Positions 12,400-57,880 of a stretch of DNA of 64,000 nucleotides are shown here, one piece after another; position 1 is the first letter of the stretch; each line of letters opens with the position of its first letter. The notes below the pieces were generated by a model. That model was not told the origin of the DNA. It made no database searches and was given only the letters and a program-made list of their open reading frames with translations. Position numbers and translations under genes: made by a program. Source of the DNA: Macrobrachium rosenbergii (Eukaryota; Arthropoda; Malacostraca; Decapoda; Palaemonidae); the NCBI RefSeq assembly GCF_040412425.1, contig NC_089763.1:49855280-49919279 (forward strand), written 5' to 3'.

Positions 12400-12716
12400 A
12401 GAAAAGGCTCCGCAGAGGGTTAGTGCCGTCAGTGCACCTCATGCGGTGAACTGTGAGCATTACTTAAGGTTCTTTGCAGAGTCCCCTCGCCCCCTAGCTG
12501 CAACCCCTTTCACTACTTTAACTGTACCTCCTTTCATATTCTTTCTTCTATCTTACTTTGTATCCTCTCCTAACAATTGATCATAGTGCAGCTGCGAGGT
12601 TCTCCACCTGTTACACCTTTCAAACATTTTACTTCCATTTCGTTTTCAGCGCTAAATGACCTCATAGGTCCCAGCGATTGGGCTCTGGCCTAAGTTCTAT
12701 ATTCTATTCTATTCGA
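12400..12716 (+). mobile_element. decapod SINE-like interspersed repeat, longest copy
   Basis: This copy carries 'GTGCCGTCAGTGCACCTCATG', 'TTCTTTGCAGAGTCCC', 'CTGCAACCCCTTTCA', 'CTCCTAACAATTG', 'CACCTGTTACACCTTTC' and the signature GACCTCATAGGTCCCAGC. It ends in a TATTCTATTCTATTC tail. The same blocks occur in the same order at 31330-31610, and the 3' part recurs at 52896-53018 and, inverted, at 53760-53822. I recognise the family from decapod sequence. The simple-repeat tail suggests a retroposon. Confidence 0.8.
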
Positions 12717-12814
12717 CTGAAAAAGGACTATAATAATCTGTTCTCCCTACGATCACATACATCGTACCGGATGAATATTTGCTTCTGGTTCCCTGTGCAG
12801 ATATATTCGCGATG

Positions 12815-12912
12815 CTTCCATAAAATGAGATTTCTGATTGCATTTTCCGAGAACATCGCAAGAAGCGCAGTTCTCGTATTTCGAAGTTATCGGTATTGAA
12901 TGGTAAGGCTAT

Positions 12913-12990
<78 letters not shown>

Positions 12991-13210
12991 GCCACCATCA
13001 ATCTGTTCGGTTACTCTTTTCATTTCAGCGTCGCATAACCATTTTAGAGGTGGGTGAATCCTGCCTCCCCTTTTTAATCTATTTGTTTTGCTCTATAGAT
13101 CCAGATTCGATACACCCAACGAGCACAGACAAATTCCGCAATGTATATCGGATTGTCTTTCACTTTATCCACCATTCGCTGTTCCCCACTTTTCTGATCC
13201 CTAAATCTTT
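12815..13210 (+). repeat. diverged repeat, copy 2 (partner 9161-9490)
   Basis: Same block order as copy 1. A pure (CT)n tract (12913-12989) replaces the imperfect pyrimidine stretch of copy 1. Confidence 0.6.
12913..12989. repeat. (CT)n microsatellite
   Basis: About 38 uninterrupted CT units inside the diverged repeat. Confidence 0.97.
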
Positions 13211-14689
13211 CGTCATACCTTTCCATTTGCCATAGGTTTTCCAAATTAAGAATCTAAAGTATTTTTGTTTCATTCACTGTTCGCTTCCTACAGTTTAGAA
13301 AAATCACTGTAATCGTTTTCCCTCGTTAAATCTTTAAACTTATTTTTTTTGTGTGTGTTTCCGTTTATTCATGAGAATGTAGAATTCGATTTGTAAGTCG
13401 TTTAACACTGTTGATAGTTCGGACATTAGTTTTGGTTTATGACAGTTAATAAATAATGTGGAGACTGTTCTTCCACATTTGAGCATTTCCTCTGTTAGCA
13501 GAAATCCTCATTTTCGTTTGGGCGATATTCTTAAAGTTTGCTGAATTTTGATATTTTGTATACTAGTCTTCCCAGTATAGGCTATCCTTTTATATTTATT
13601 AATTTTTCAAATAGATTATGCAACTAGATGGAAAAGCGGCATGTTAGGTAAAAATGATTTAACAGTAAAAATATTTATTGTAGCATTATCGGTGGTGCCA
13701 AATCTCTTTGCACTGCAAAATGTTTGCAATATATGGCGAGTCCTCGCAGTAATTTAAGAGACGGAAAAAAATCTATAAGAGCTGTCTCGCTCGCTGATAT
13801 AGTATTAAGCTTTTCATGATAGTGGATCTGACGGCACCTATTCAGGTGCTGCACGAAGTCCTTTTGGAGAGGCACACTGGCTATCCCAATATAATTATGT
13901 AGATTCCTCGAACTGGGCATCGGAACTGTCAGACCAGTTTTGTCTTCCTTAGATCATCGTGGCTGAGCGGTGCTGGATAAATCAGCGTAAGGTTACAAGA
14001 CATTTTTCGTTTTTATATTATAAAAGACTTGAGGGCTGTGTTGACTGGTTTATAAGAGCCTATAGAGCTGGCCATTTCCCATTTGAATGTTTAACGTTTA
14101 ACTCTTGAGGGGGAAGTCTTGTCATGAAATTACAAACTGCATCACTCAAACTTACAATATAACGTTTTATTTTATGGAAAAAGGTGGAGTACTTTGGCGT
14201 AGGTTCTAAAAACTGAATTCCCTTAATAATTCAAATATGTTCTGTTTTGGGCTGAGGAAAAAATATTTTTTCATAACCGTTTCGTGCGAGAGACCAGGAA
14301 AAATAGGAATCAGTTCTGAAATTCTTTTTATCAGAGATGTCTTACTCTTTCATTTTTTGTGGGGGTGGGGAGCTGTACCTTGGTTCGTCATTATAAATGA
14401 AGAGCCAAAATAACGAAAGGTAATTTTCAAGAGAGGTATATTAGCGTTCGTAAATTACACTGAACTGAATTCAGATTCAAATACAACACACAATAAAGGA
14501 GAGAATCTACATGGGGCACAAGGCTACTTTTAAAACCACGTTTTCCTTGTTGCCAATCAGCTTTTAACTTCAATCCTTTAAAACTTTTCCGCAAAAAAGA
14601 TTCTGAATGATTTATTGCCTTATACCATGAAATAATGTTGTTGCAGAAATTAAGAGGTAAAACTATTTCAGTTAGCTAACAATTGCAAG
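13211..14689. other. intergenic, no supported gene
   Basis: A minus-strand frame at 13675-13920 (81 codons, starts MPSSRNLHNYIG) is compositionally ordinary and not repeat-derived. It matches no family I know and has no supporting neighbour. The rest is AT-rich without features. Confidence 0.4.
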
Positions 14690-15060
14690 GGAAGGTGTCA
14701 AACCATTCCGTCGTGCTGAATATGGAGTAATTGAATGGGAATCCAGTTTCCTCAGTTAACAAAGCTTAGCTCAGAACAGCGTTTCATTCCAGGTGCATAA
14801 TAGAATATGAAACAGCAATCTGCGAATTTGGCTTCCCACGGTCGCCGAATCGTGTTAGCAGAATCCAGGAAGTCCTGGATTCCCATTAGCTAAGAGCTCT
14901 CGGATTCATTGTCGCGTAATGCTGTTAGTTGTGTCCACCTGGTTATGATGTATGGAATTTCGGCCGGGTGTGTTTTCTTTGGACTGACTATTCTCACGTT
15001 GGTTGCTCTCCCTTTATTTTGTTTATCTAACCTGATCATCTTGATTTCTAGTTTTCAGAG
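14690..15060 (+). repeat. long direct repeat, copy 1
   Basis: Matches 16430-16800 in order, including TTTGGCTTCC, AGTCCTGGATT, CCATTAGCTAA, TCGCGTAATG and GTGTCCACC, with clear divergence. No coding potential was seen. Confidence 0.75.
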
Positions 15061-16429
15061 TTCACGCGATGTCAGATTAGTTTAACTTATGCACTGGATT
15101 CAGACTTCAGGATTCAGTTTTATAGTATTCGATGAATACCTCACAGTAGGATGAATTAATACCTTTTTCACTTCTTCAGGATCCTTCATCATGCTTTCGT
15201 TTGACCAGTATTCCTCTTGAAAAACAGTAATGACCAAACTACAAAATAACTCTAGATGAATCTTAGTAACTTTGATGGGCAATAACAGATTATCTAACAG
15301 CACTGTTAGAAACATACGAAGCATTTAATATCGCATTGTATTAAAAAAAACGCAGCATTTCAATTTCACTTTTCTATTCTCAAAACATGGAATCTTATGT
15401 AACTCCACTTGGAAAAGATTTCGACAAAACAATTAAATTATTATTTTAGAATAATATCTGACACTTTCTCAGCGAAACTAATTGGACTTTTCATTCTGCT
15501 GAAAGGCAATTTTCATTCTCTCGCAGAATAGTTCCATTTATAAAAGACATATTCAACTCCGTAAAAGATGCATAGCAGACTGGAGACCGACATTTTGTGG
15601 GTGTTATTTCTTCCCATTGAAAGTATCAGAGGTTCAATCAGCTTCTTTCCTAACGAAGGACCCAAGAAATGGAGGTGAGGTAAAGGTGAAATTAATGGAT
15701 CTCGGGAAAAAGGAACTTCCTAACAAATAAATGAAAGAGATAAATCGACAAGAGATTTCGCTCTGGGTTCCTCTCTGGGGAAAAGTTTTGTGGTCAAGAG
15801 AAAATAGAAAACATGTTGGAAAAACAGAAACGTAATAAAAACAGAAAAACAGCGGCAGCTTTGAATCCCAAGAGTCTGTTTGATTTATTTTTCGTGAAGA
15901 GCTTCCTGCAGTATAGAAAACAAACAGAAGTGTCACTTTTAGACATGAAATTACATATGTAAAACGCTTAAGAATGCCTACCTCCTTGCTTTTCATGTTT
16001 TCTACCATGAATAAATTAAACAGAAAGTAAACACAAAGCAGTGTAAAATGTCATCTGTCGACCAACTAACCTTACTCATAGTGTCAGTGGAAATCGAAGA
16101 GGCCTTAATATCTATGATGAATAAACTTCATCTAATATGTGTATCAGCCGAAAAATGAAGAGCTTTAAATAGGCAAATAGGATACTGAAAGCATTAACTC
16201 CTCATTTATATTCACTACGGGCTGTTCCAGAGCAAGTGTTCGTACTCGCACAAGGCTGGCTCAGTCTACAACCTCTTACCTCTTGCCTTCTCAATCTCTT
16301 GTCCCTAGTTGCTGTACCCATGCTAACAACTTGGCCTACTATGGCAACGGTTTTTGTCTATGTTGATAATAATAGAGGAAAAGTTGATAACCTCAGGAGT
16401 GACGAAAGATGATCCTTTTTACTATTGCC
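15061..16429. other. intergenic, no gene seen
   Basis: Minus-strand open frames at 15100-15324 and 15634-16008 have no recognisable domain and no conserved context. Confidence 0.4.
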
Positions 16430-16800
16430 TTGTTGATTATGAAACAAGAAAATATGAATCCACGTTCCTCTGTTAACCACGTTGGACAGAGAACGCATTT
16501 CATTCTGGGTATAGATGAAACCCCTACTTCATCGCATGACAGAATGTGAAACTGTAGTATACGAACTTGGCTTCCACGTCCGAGGAATCTTGCTAGCTGG
16601 ATCCAGCAGGTCCTGGATTTCCATTAGCTAAAAGCTTTCGTTTTTATCGTCGCGTAATGTTATTAGTTACCTGTGTCCACCAGGTTATGACGTTTAGAGC
16701 TACGTCCGCTTTGTTTTCTTAGAACTGCTTTACGTTCGCTTCTCGGTTACCTTCGTCTTTTTTCATCTTGTTTGGTTTGTATTGCTTCCGTTTCTCAGAG
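16430..16800 (+). repeat. long direct repeat, copy 2
   Basis: Partner of 14690-15060, with starts about 1.74 kb apart. Key shared blocks are CTTGGCTTCC, GGTCCTGGATTT, CCATTAGCTAA and TCGCGTAATG. Confidence 0.75.
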
Positions 16801-19733
16801 TTAGGACCAAAGTCAGCTTCGCTCGGTAAAATTCTTGGAATTACTTTGTTCTATATAGCTGGATGAAATGACTAAAGTGGCGCGAATTTTGGTTTTATCA
16901 TTCCTGAAACATTTCACTTTTTCTCCTGAGGTTTCTAGGTCAGCGGCATTTGCAACCTTGCACAGAATCCATAACTGGGGCAAATTTATAACTTTAACAA
17001 AATTTAATTAGAGGTACAATGTTACGGGTGCAAAAAATGAAATAGAATTAGCGAAAAAGAAAGGGAGACAATATTAAAGAGATTAGAAAAGAGGTAGAAC
17101 CACTAAGCCTTTTATGCACCGCCAGCTAGCCGGACCCAAATGAGCCTAAATTTATGTAAGAATGAGAGTACCAAAGTTGTGAAACTTGATCAGCAAAACC
17201 AGTAACACGTGATTGAAAACAGTGGAACAGTTTAACTATCTACTTGTCAATCTAAAACAGCTGAAAAAATGAAAGATCAAAACTAATTCAGGGCTGATCA
17301 TAATCAGTGAAACGTCAATAAGACCACGAGTTGTCTACATCCAAAGAAATCTTAAGACACTGTAATGTTGGTTCATAATTGTAAGTGAAATATTCTAGTG
17401 AGTCACTGGTATCTAAAATCAAATCATCTTTCAAAATTTGTGTAAAACTATTTTACAGTTGTTTACAGTAAGATTAAAAGATTTCTTGATCATTAAACAC
17501 GAGTAAAATATCAGAACAACTGCTAATGAAGTGTCTGGACGTTTCAGTTCAGGAAGGTGACTTTTAGGTGGAATCAGGATAAAGAAGAAAATACTTAAGT
17601 GACTAGAAAAAGGGACATATCCAAAATTTTAATTACCAGATAGTATCAGGCAGTCAAATAATAACCCAACCTGAGAATTACTAAGGTAATTCCTGTTCCA
17701 GAAACAGCTGATACCAGTCAGTGAGAATCCTAGAATGTCCAGCCAATCCTGGTCGAAGAAATTTATCCAAACCTTTTAAATAAATGTACCTGGATGATAT
17801 TTATGATTTCCTGACATTTTCCATAATTGGTTAAAATCACAAACTTGACAAAAGTTCAGTCTTAGCCGAGTAAAACCTGTGAAATCAGTACAAACTAAAA
17901 TTATTCAATGAAAGTCAGAGCAATGTAAGGTACAGAGTTAAACAAGCCGAACTGACTCAAGTGAATTTTATTAAGAAATTGTACAGAATTCAGTATTGTA
18001 CAAAAGGCAATGCATTTTGACGGAGTTCTGACGTTCCTGATGCAGAAATGGCAATGTTTAAATTTAAGAGTTTTGTTGTGACAAGGATAGGTTATTTCTT
18101 GGTAATAATTTCATACCAGAAAAAAATATAATGTGAATCTGGGATTTGTTGTTACCTCCATTAAAATTTTTATTTTCATTTTCAATCTATGAATAAAAAA
18201 AAAACTCTTCAAATTTTACACCGCATAAACATATAGCTAAATTTTCATAACAAAGAGATGCTTTTCAAGAAAGACTAAAACTATTTCAGTAAACATGAGC
18301 ATGCCTAAAGGGCGTAGAGGCGCATAAATTTTGCTCACATTACGACGCTTAACTTGAAACCTTGAAGTCAAGTTATGCTGAGAGAAAGGGAAAATTTCAA
18401 ATTTAATGAAGACTCTAATGAACCAACTCGTCAAAATGCATCTAAATACTACTTAAAACAAAAAGAAACATTGTAAGAAAATCAAGGACTCGAGACAAAG
18501 ACATAAACAGAATAATCATGGATCTAGTTTCATTTATTGATTGCTTAAAATATATTACGATAATTTTACATTTTTGACCACAAAATCACTGACGCACTTT
18601 ATAAAAAGGTTCTGAAACGTACACATTCTACTGCTCTTCCTCTCAGGTCCAAATATCTGACGACTTTAAAGACATGCACTGTACAAGTATGCAAGAAAAT
18701 TCAGTGACGTCATTCAAGTTTCCCGTTGGAGCTGTGGTGTTGCGCGACAAGACAAAGTATAATGATCCCAATTGTACGTTCATAACGCATTCCCATACAA
18801 AGTTTCATCGAGTACGCTGATTGTATTAAAAACGATAACTAATGTGCAATATGTATTATTACTAATGTGCAGTATGTATGTATTATTAATGTGCAATATG
18901 TATTATTACTTCTAGATAGCTTAGAAACAATAGGAGCTTAGGTTAGCCTCGTTCAAGTAAACGCCTAGATCAAACTAACCTTGCTATACTATCCAGAAGA
19001 CAACTTGTGCTTTTAATGACTCCTTTTATAGAGCATAATGCAAACCTAATGTCCACATAATGTTTTCAAATGCCTGAGAAGAAAGCAGTTAATATCTACA
19101 CCCAAACTAAACGCGTTGCAAGACATACGAGTTTATCTTAAGCTAATTATTTAAATGCATATGAAAATCTTAAGAAAACATTCAATTTTCATTGAGCAAC
19201 TGGGGACGATTAATATTAACCAATCTTTCTTTGTAATTTTTTTTAAAGGACAAAATAGACAGCATTTTTTCTCATGATCATGATGGTATTTTCTTAAGAA
19301 TTTCATTTGCTAACACGCATAAAAGAATGAGTTGATATGAAAAAGTATACTTTGTTAGGTACTCCTATGACATGGATAATTATAACATTTTTCCTCAGCC
19401 AATTACCCCAAGGGCAGATTCTGGCGGATCTAGTCTACGGCAATTACAAAATTACGTGGGGACAAAAAGTTACCGGTAAAGTAAAGACGCCAACGAAAAC
19501 AAATGCCAGGTAGCCTTAGGGATCGTTTGATTGTAGCTTCTAGCCGTCTTTTCACAGGTAGACAAAACCCAGACAGTTACAAATATGTAACAAAATAGTT
19601 TTCATTTCAAAAGGCCCTATTTTGTCAGCCTTACGAGCGCTGGCTTTCTTAACTCTGAAACAATTTTGCTGAAGAGACCGAGTCCCGTTAAACACACAAG
19701 CATTCCCTCACGGTATTTGCAAAGGCTTCGATG
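16801..19733. other. 3' flank or UTR of mesh, no other gene seen
   Basis: On the minus strand this follows the distal stop codon of mesh, so its upper part is probably 3' untranslated sequence. A TTTATT at 18534-18539 would read AATAAA on the minus strand, but nothing shows that it is used. 18840-18912 holds about three tandem copies of TAATGTGCAATATGTATTAT. No further coding region was found. Confidence 0.45.
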
Positions 19734-52731
<32,998 letters not shown>

Positions 52732-52895
52732 CTAGTCCCAAAAGAGATTCACGAAAGAAAAAGACGATTAGAAGAAAAATTTATCCTCTGTAGATATGAG
52801 TCACGACATTAAACCGTACTCTTAGAAGGCACAGAAATCAGAGAGAAGATACAGGGAAATGCCTCCAGCCATTATACGGATGGCCCCCGAAGGTT

Positions 52896-53018
52896 TTCCA
52901 TCTGTTACACCTTTGTAACCTTATACTCTCAACTTTTCTTTCAGCGCTAATGACCTCATAGGTCCCAGCGATTGGCCTTCGGACCTAAATTGTATATTCC
53001 ATTCTATTCTATTATACA
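52896..53018 (+). mobile_element. decapod SINE-like repeat, 3' fragment
   Basis: CATCTGTTACACCTTTG, TTTCAGCGCTAATGACCTCA, TAGGTCCCAGCGATTGG and a TATTCCATTCTATTCTATTA tail match the end of 12400-12716. Confidence 0.82.
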
Positions 53019-53759
53019 GATGACGCCCCCCAACACAATAAGTTTACATAAACGCTCTTGGGAACAGTTATATAACTTATGCCTTAGCATAAGAATGAAT
53101 GTAAACACAGGCCATAGGATAAGATCTTGGATTGACTTGAGTGAGTTAACAACCAGTCTAAGACAATCAAACTTAAATCCACGCCTCATCCAGAAACTTT
53201 TAATTTACTTGTAAGATCAGACTCTTCTCATTTTGAAAATAAGAAGACCTTTCCACGAGTTTTCATATTTCAAATATGTTACTGAATTAGTATTCATCTT
53301 CCATAACTTCTAAATCATAAGTTATGGTGACAAAAAGAAAACCCGTGAAAAACCATGAAATCTGGGTATCCTTGAAGTAGCAGAAAAGTAAAACAGGAAA
53401 AGAACTAGTATTAAAAGAAGAAAAAGTTTCTAAAAATAAAAATGTTAGGGAAAACAAATAAAATAGGAAAGACGGGACTGGTTAAGAAGTAAAAGTAATA
53501 AATGTCTACGTAACAGCGATAAATGAGATAAAGGTCAATGGGGAATTGAAATTATCACAAAAGGAGAGAGGGAGAGTTAACACTGTATGACATCTAACCT
53601 TAAGGAACTGATAAACATATTATAATAAAAAAAAAGTGAAGAATGAAGAATGAAGAATGAAGAAAAAGGCAAAGAAACAGTAACTACACACTAATACTGG
53701 GATGATCCAACTTTGTATAATGATCAGTCTTTTAATATACAGGTAAATTGACATACATA

Positions 53760-53822
53760 TAGAATTTAGGCCAAATTTCAAGCGCTGGGACCTATGAGGT
53801 CATTCAGCGCTGAAGGGGCGCA
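53760..53822 (-). mobile_element. decapod SINE-like repeat, short inverted fragment
   Basis: TAGAATTTAGGCCAAATTTC and GCTGGGACCTATGAGGTC are the complement of the repeat signature. Confidence 0.8.
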
Positions 53823-53959
53823 TTGACCGCCGAATTTCGAGGAATTATCGATTTTCAGTTTTTTTTTTTTAACAGTTTTGGATTGGTATATGTCTAAATA
53901 AACATGTCCTGAAATATAATTGCTAAAAATAATTTTTCACGTGGTTTTTTTTTACATTT

Positions 53960-54345
53960 TTGTTCACCGCATTTACCGGCATTTGAGCGGCACTGAGCGA
54001 AAAATTGCAGCAAAATTTCTGTATGACTTTTTGGGTGGAATTGAGAAATATACTTTACTTTCCTACTAAAACACACATAATCTACGATACAAACTGGCTC
54101 TTTCTCTAAAAAAATATAATATCAGAGTAATATGTATCTATGTATCTTGATATCGCCCTGCGAGCGACATTGACCAACAAATTGTTGTACAATGTCTGTA
54201 TGACTTGCCGATTCTGGATAGTAGAAATTGAGAAATTTACTTCCGCGCATACTAAATCCACCCATTTTCTACGACAGAGCTGGTTCGTTCTCTAAAAAAA
54301 TAAAATCAAAGTAAATATAGATATGTATCTCGATATTTTGAACTC
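53960..54345 (+). repeat. degenerate tandem repeat, two copies of about 170 bp
   Basis: Both copies share TTTCTGTATGACTT / TGTCTGTATGACTT, AATTGAGAAAT, CTACGA(T/C)A, CT(G)GTTCGTTCTCTAAAAAAAT-type and ATATGTATCT(A/C) blocks in order. No coding potential. Confidence 0.7.
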
Positions 54346-54902
54346 CTCATAGCCGTACCACAGATGTACCATGCCAGCTAGTATACGAATAATATTTTAT
54401 ATTTCTTGACATATTTTTACTGCGTATTTTCGGAAATATGAAATTATATAAGTACGTAACAGTTCCAAACAGAGCTTCGGGTTTTACCAATAAACCATCT
54501 CGATTTATGTCTGGTTCTGAACTTCTGGTTCAAGCGGTATCCTAGTGCTTTGTGACGCATTTCCTTTTCGGATTTTCTTACCGTGTAGTGCATTCACGCA
54601 ATTCCATTACCTTAAGCAAGAGAAGTACCACCCTCATGAGGGAGAAATTTGAACGACTGCATCTCGTAATTTTGTTACAAGAGAAGGACGAAGGCGAACG
54701 GAATTGTCTCGCCTGGGATAGCAACACCGCCAGAACGCCCATGTGTAGGTAAGGGATTTGTTTTCCTGTATTAGTGATATTCAAATTAGTGATTAGTGAT
54801 ATGCTATTTTGTAATTACTATTTTCCATAATATTACAATAATTATATAAGACCACAAAGCTTGACTTTACTGCAGTGAGTTGTCGTCTGACTTGTGACTT
54901 GT

Positions 54903-55605
54903 GTAGTCGGTAAAATTGCAGTAAAAGGCAACACGGCCAAATGGCAAGGAAATACACTTTTCTATGTCATTTTGATGTGTTTCGCACAAATTTCACATTA
55001 AAATTCCTCGGAAATTGATAGTTTCTTAGAAATACCTGGATTATTTACTCCCATTTAACACTTTTAGGGGTTCTGATACTGGTGGTGCATGTGTTTGTTG
55101 TCGGCCAAATGGAATGTCCCTTCGCCGTGTTTAGTACTGGCCCGGGGGGTGGGGGGCGTTGGGGTGGGTACCCATATATTAACAAGTTATTGCACTTGCT
55201 GGACGGGATATGAACCTTATTTTTTCGTCCTTTGGTGATGCATAAGTTAGGGGCTGTGACCTGGGTAGTGGAGTGACAAGTTAGGGTTAGGGGCTGTGAC
55301 CTGGGTACTTCTGTGAGATGTTATGTTAGGTTGTGTGGGTTTCACTGATAAGGAAATATGTTATTCTGATTGATTTTGATGTGTTAAGCACGAATTTCAC
55401 CTTGAATTTCGTCGGAAATTGATGGTTTTTGGTTCACTTATGTACATGGAGTTAGCTCCAAAACCGTTTATTTCCGACGAAATTGAAGGTGAAATTCGCA
55501 CTAAACACATCAAAATCAGTCAGAAAAACATATTTCTTTGTCATTATGGCGTGTTGCCTCTTACTGCAATAATACCGTGTAGGCTTGGTTGTTCAGCGTT
55601 TGTGT
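54903..55605. repeat. inverted-repeat element with an internal third copy
   Basis: 54903-55030 (ATTGCAGTAAAAGGCAACAC ... TTCCTCGGAAATTGATAGTTT) is the complement of about 55450-55605. A third copy of the inner part lies at 55355-55440 and forms a tight hairpin with 55456-55535 (GATTTTGATGTGTTAAGCAC ... TTTCGTCGGAAAT). The middle carries a G-rich block (55144-55168) and a duplicated TTAGGGGCTGTGACCTGGGTA (55249 and 55285). It looks like a non-autonomous DNA element. Confidence 0.75.
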
Positions 55606-55974
55606 ACTTTAGCCTCGCAGTTATTTATTTGTCTGAACGGAAAACACGCACAGTGGTAGCGTATATATGTTATGAAGAAAATTTATATTTATTGCATATA
55701 TTTTTATAGGTTACAAAGAAAACTTTAGGGCGAGTGTAAAATGATGGGAACAAACCTTTCCTAGAATACTGCGTCCTGGCCTAACCTCATTAGGGCATTT
55801 AATTTATAATTTATGAAAAAAATTATGCAGTGATAGCATATAGCCTACTAAGTATACCTTAGTTTTACCCATTTTGTATAGGTAGTATATACTGTTTTCT
55901 ACAGGTTATGGAGAAAACATTATATTGATAACATATATTAATGAATTTTTTATGAAAAATCTTTGCACTGATAA

Positions 55975-56397
<423 letters not shown>

Positions 56398-56418
56398 GTC
56401 TTTACTGTAATACATTAG

Positions 56419-56700
56419 TATAATATGAAGATAAAAAAAGGCCCATAAAACACTGTTTGAACGTTGCAACCATATATTTCGAGCACCTCCTTCTGTGCCC
56501 CTGTCCACTTGTAAAATATGGGGGATGATGTGTTACAAGAGTATATATACTGCCACACCTACATATGCTTTGTATATATACTCTTGTAACACATCATGTG
56601 TCCATATTTTACCAGTGAACATGCGCACAGAAGGAAGTGCTCAAAACATATGGTTGCAGCGTTCAAATACTGTTTTATGGGCCTTCTTATCTCATAATAT
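56419..56700. repeat. fold-back (hairpin) element bounded by (TA)n
   Basis: The left arm 56419-56550 and the right arm 56572-56700 are complementary over about 130 bases (for example GGCCCATAAAACA facing TGTTTTATGGGCC, and GATGTGTTACAAGAGTATAT facing its complement). The loop TGCCACACCTACATATGCTTT is 21 bases. (TA)n lies on both sides. No coding capacity; MITE-like. Confidence 0.9.
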
Positions 56701-56712
56701 ACATAATATATA

Positions 56713-57067
<355 letters not shown>

Positions 57068-57827
57068 TATGTATGTATTATTACAGTATGAGATTATGTG
57101 TATGTTTTGATTTGATGTGTGTGATTTTGAGATGTATTTATTTCTTACAGATGACTCTTGTGTTTTGTATTTTGATATAATTTTCAGCTATGTCATATGT
57201 TTTGAGGTGACTTTGTAATGTATAATCATTCATGTTTGAAACACACTGTGTTAGTGGAAGTTAAAGTAAGTGCTGTAGAGAAAGAGAGATATTTTTAAAC
57301 CATTATCAGATCGCCACATCCTGTATTGACACAGCTGTTTAGGGTGAAGGCAGATAGGCGAGGGTCACTTCACTTATCTTGATGAGTTGAGAAGCCTCGG
57401 TCAGAATGCTTTATTATATGTTTATCATGTGTGTCTGTTCCATGGTTATTAACTTTGTCTATGCCTATTACGTTTCTATAATCTGAGTAGAAAAGAATGA
57501 GGAAGTGAGAGATGAAGTTGACAAGCTGACAGCCGAGCCAGTTTGGTCGCAAAATACTTTTCTCTATTTGACCAGGTGCTTAACCCATAACAGGAAATGT
57601 CAGTTTGAGATGAGCTTGAAGCTCCAGTCCTGTATGTATACCGTACATGTATACCTGTATGTATAATGTATGTATACTTTATGTATCATGTATACTGAGA
57701 GGTGGAAGGAGAAATCCATTGTTCAAAGACTGAAGGGACTAGTTAGTAACCCTTTAGGACCCACCATATATATACAAGGGAAATCAGAGAGAGTTAGGAG
57801 TTGCCTTGGGGATTTCAAAGATAGCAG

Positions 57828-57830
<3 letters not shown>

Positions 57831-57877
<47 letters not shown>
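57831..57877. repeat. (CT)n microsatellite
   Basis: About 23 CT units within the presumed 5' LTR or leader of the retroelement. Confidence 0.96.

Positions 57878-57880
<3 letters not shown>

Noticed and set aside
13675..13920. 81-codon minus-strand frame with ordinary composition
   Set aside because: It matches no family I know and lacks splice or neighbour support. Noted as unassigned only.
54552..54784. Open frames on both strands, the plus one ending before a GTAAGG donor-like site
   Set aside because: No recognisable domain, no acceptor with supporting content, and the region is full of degenerate repeats. Not enough to call an exon.
55249..55335. Telomere-like TTAGGG sequence
   Set aside because: Only one or two short TTAGGG/GGGTTAGG matches inside a local duplication, not an array.
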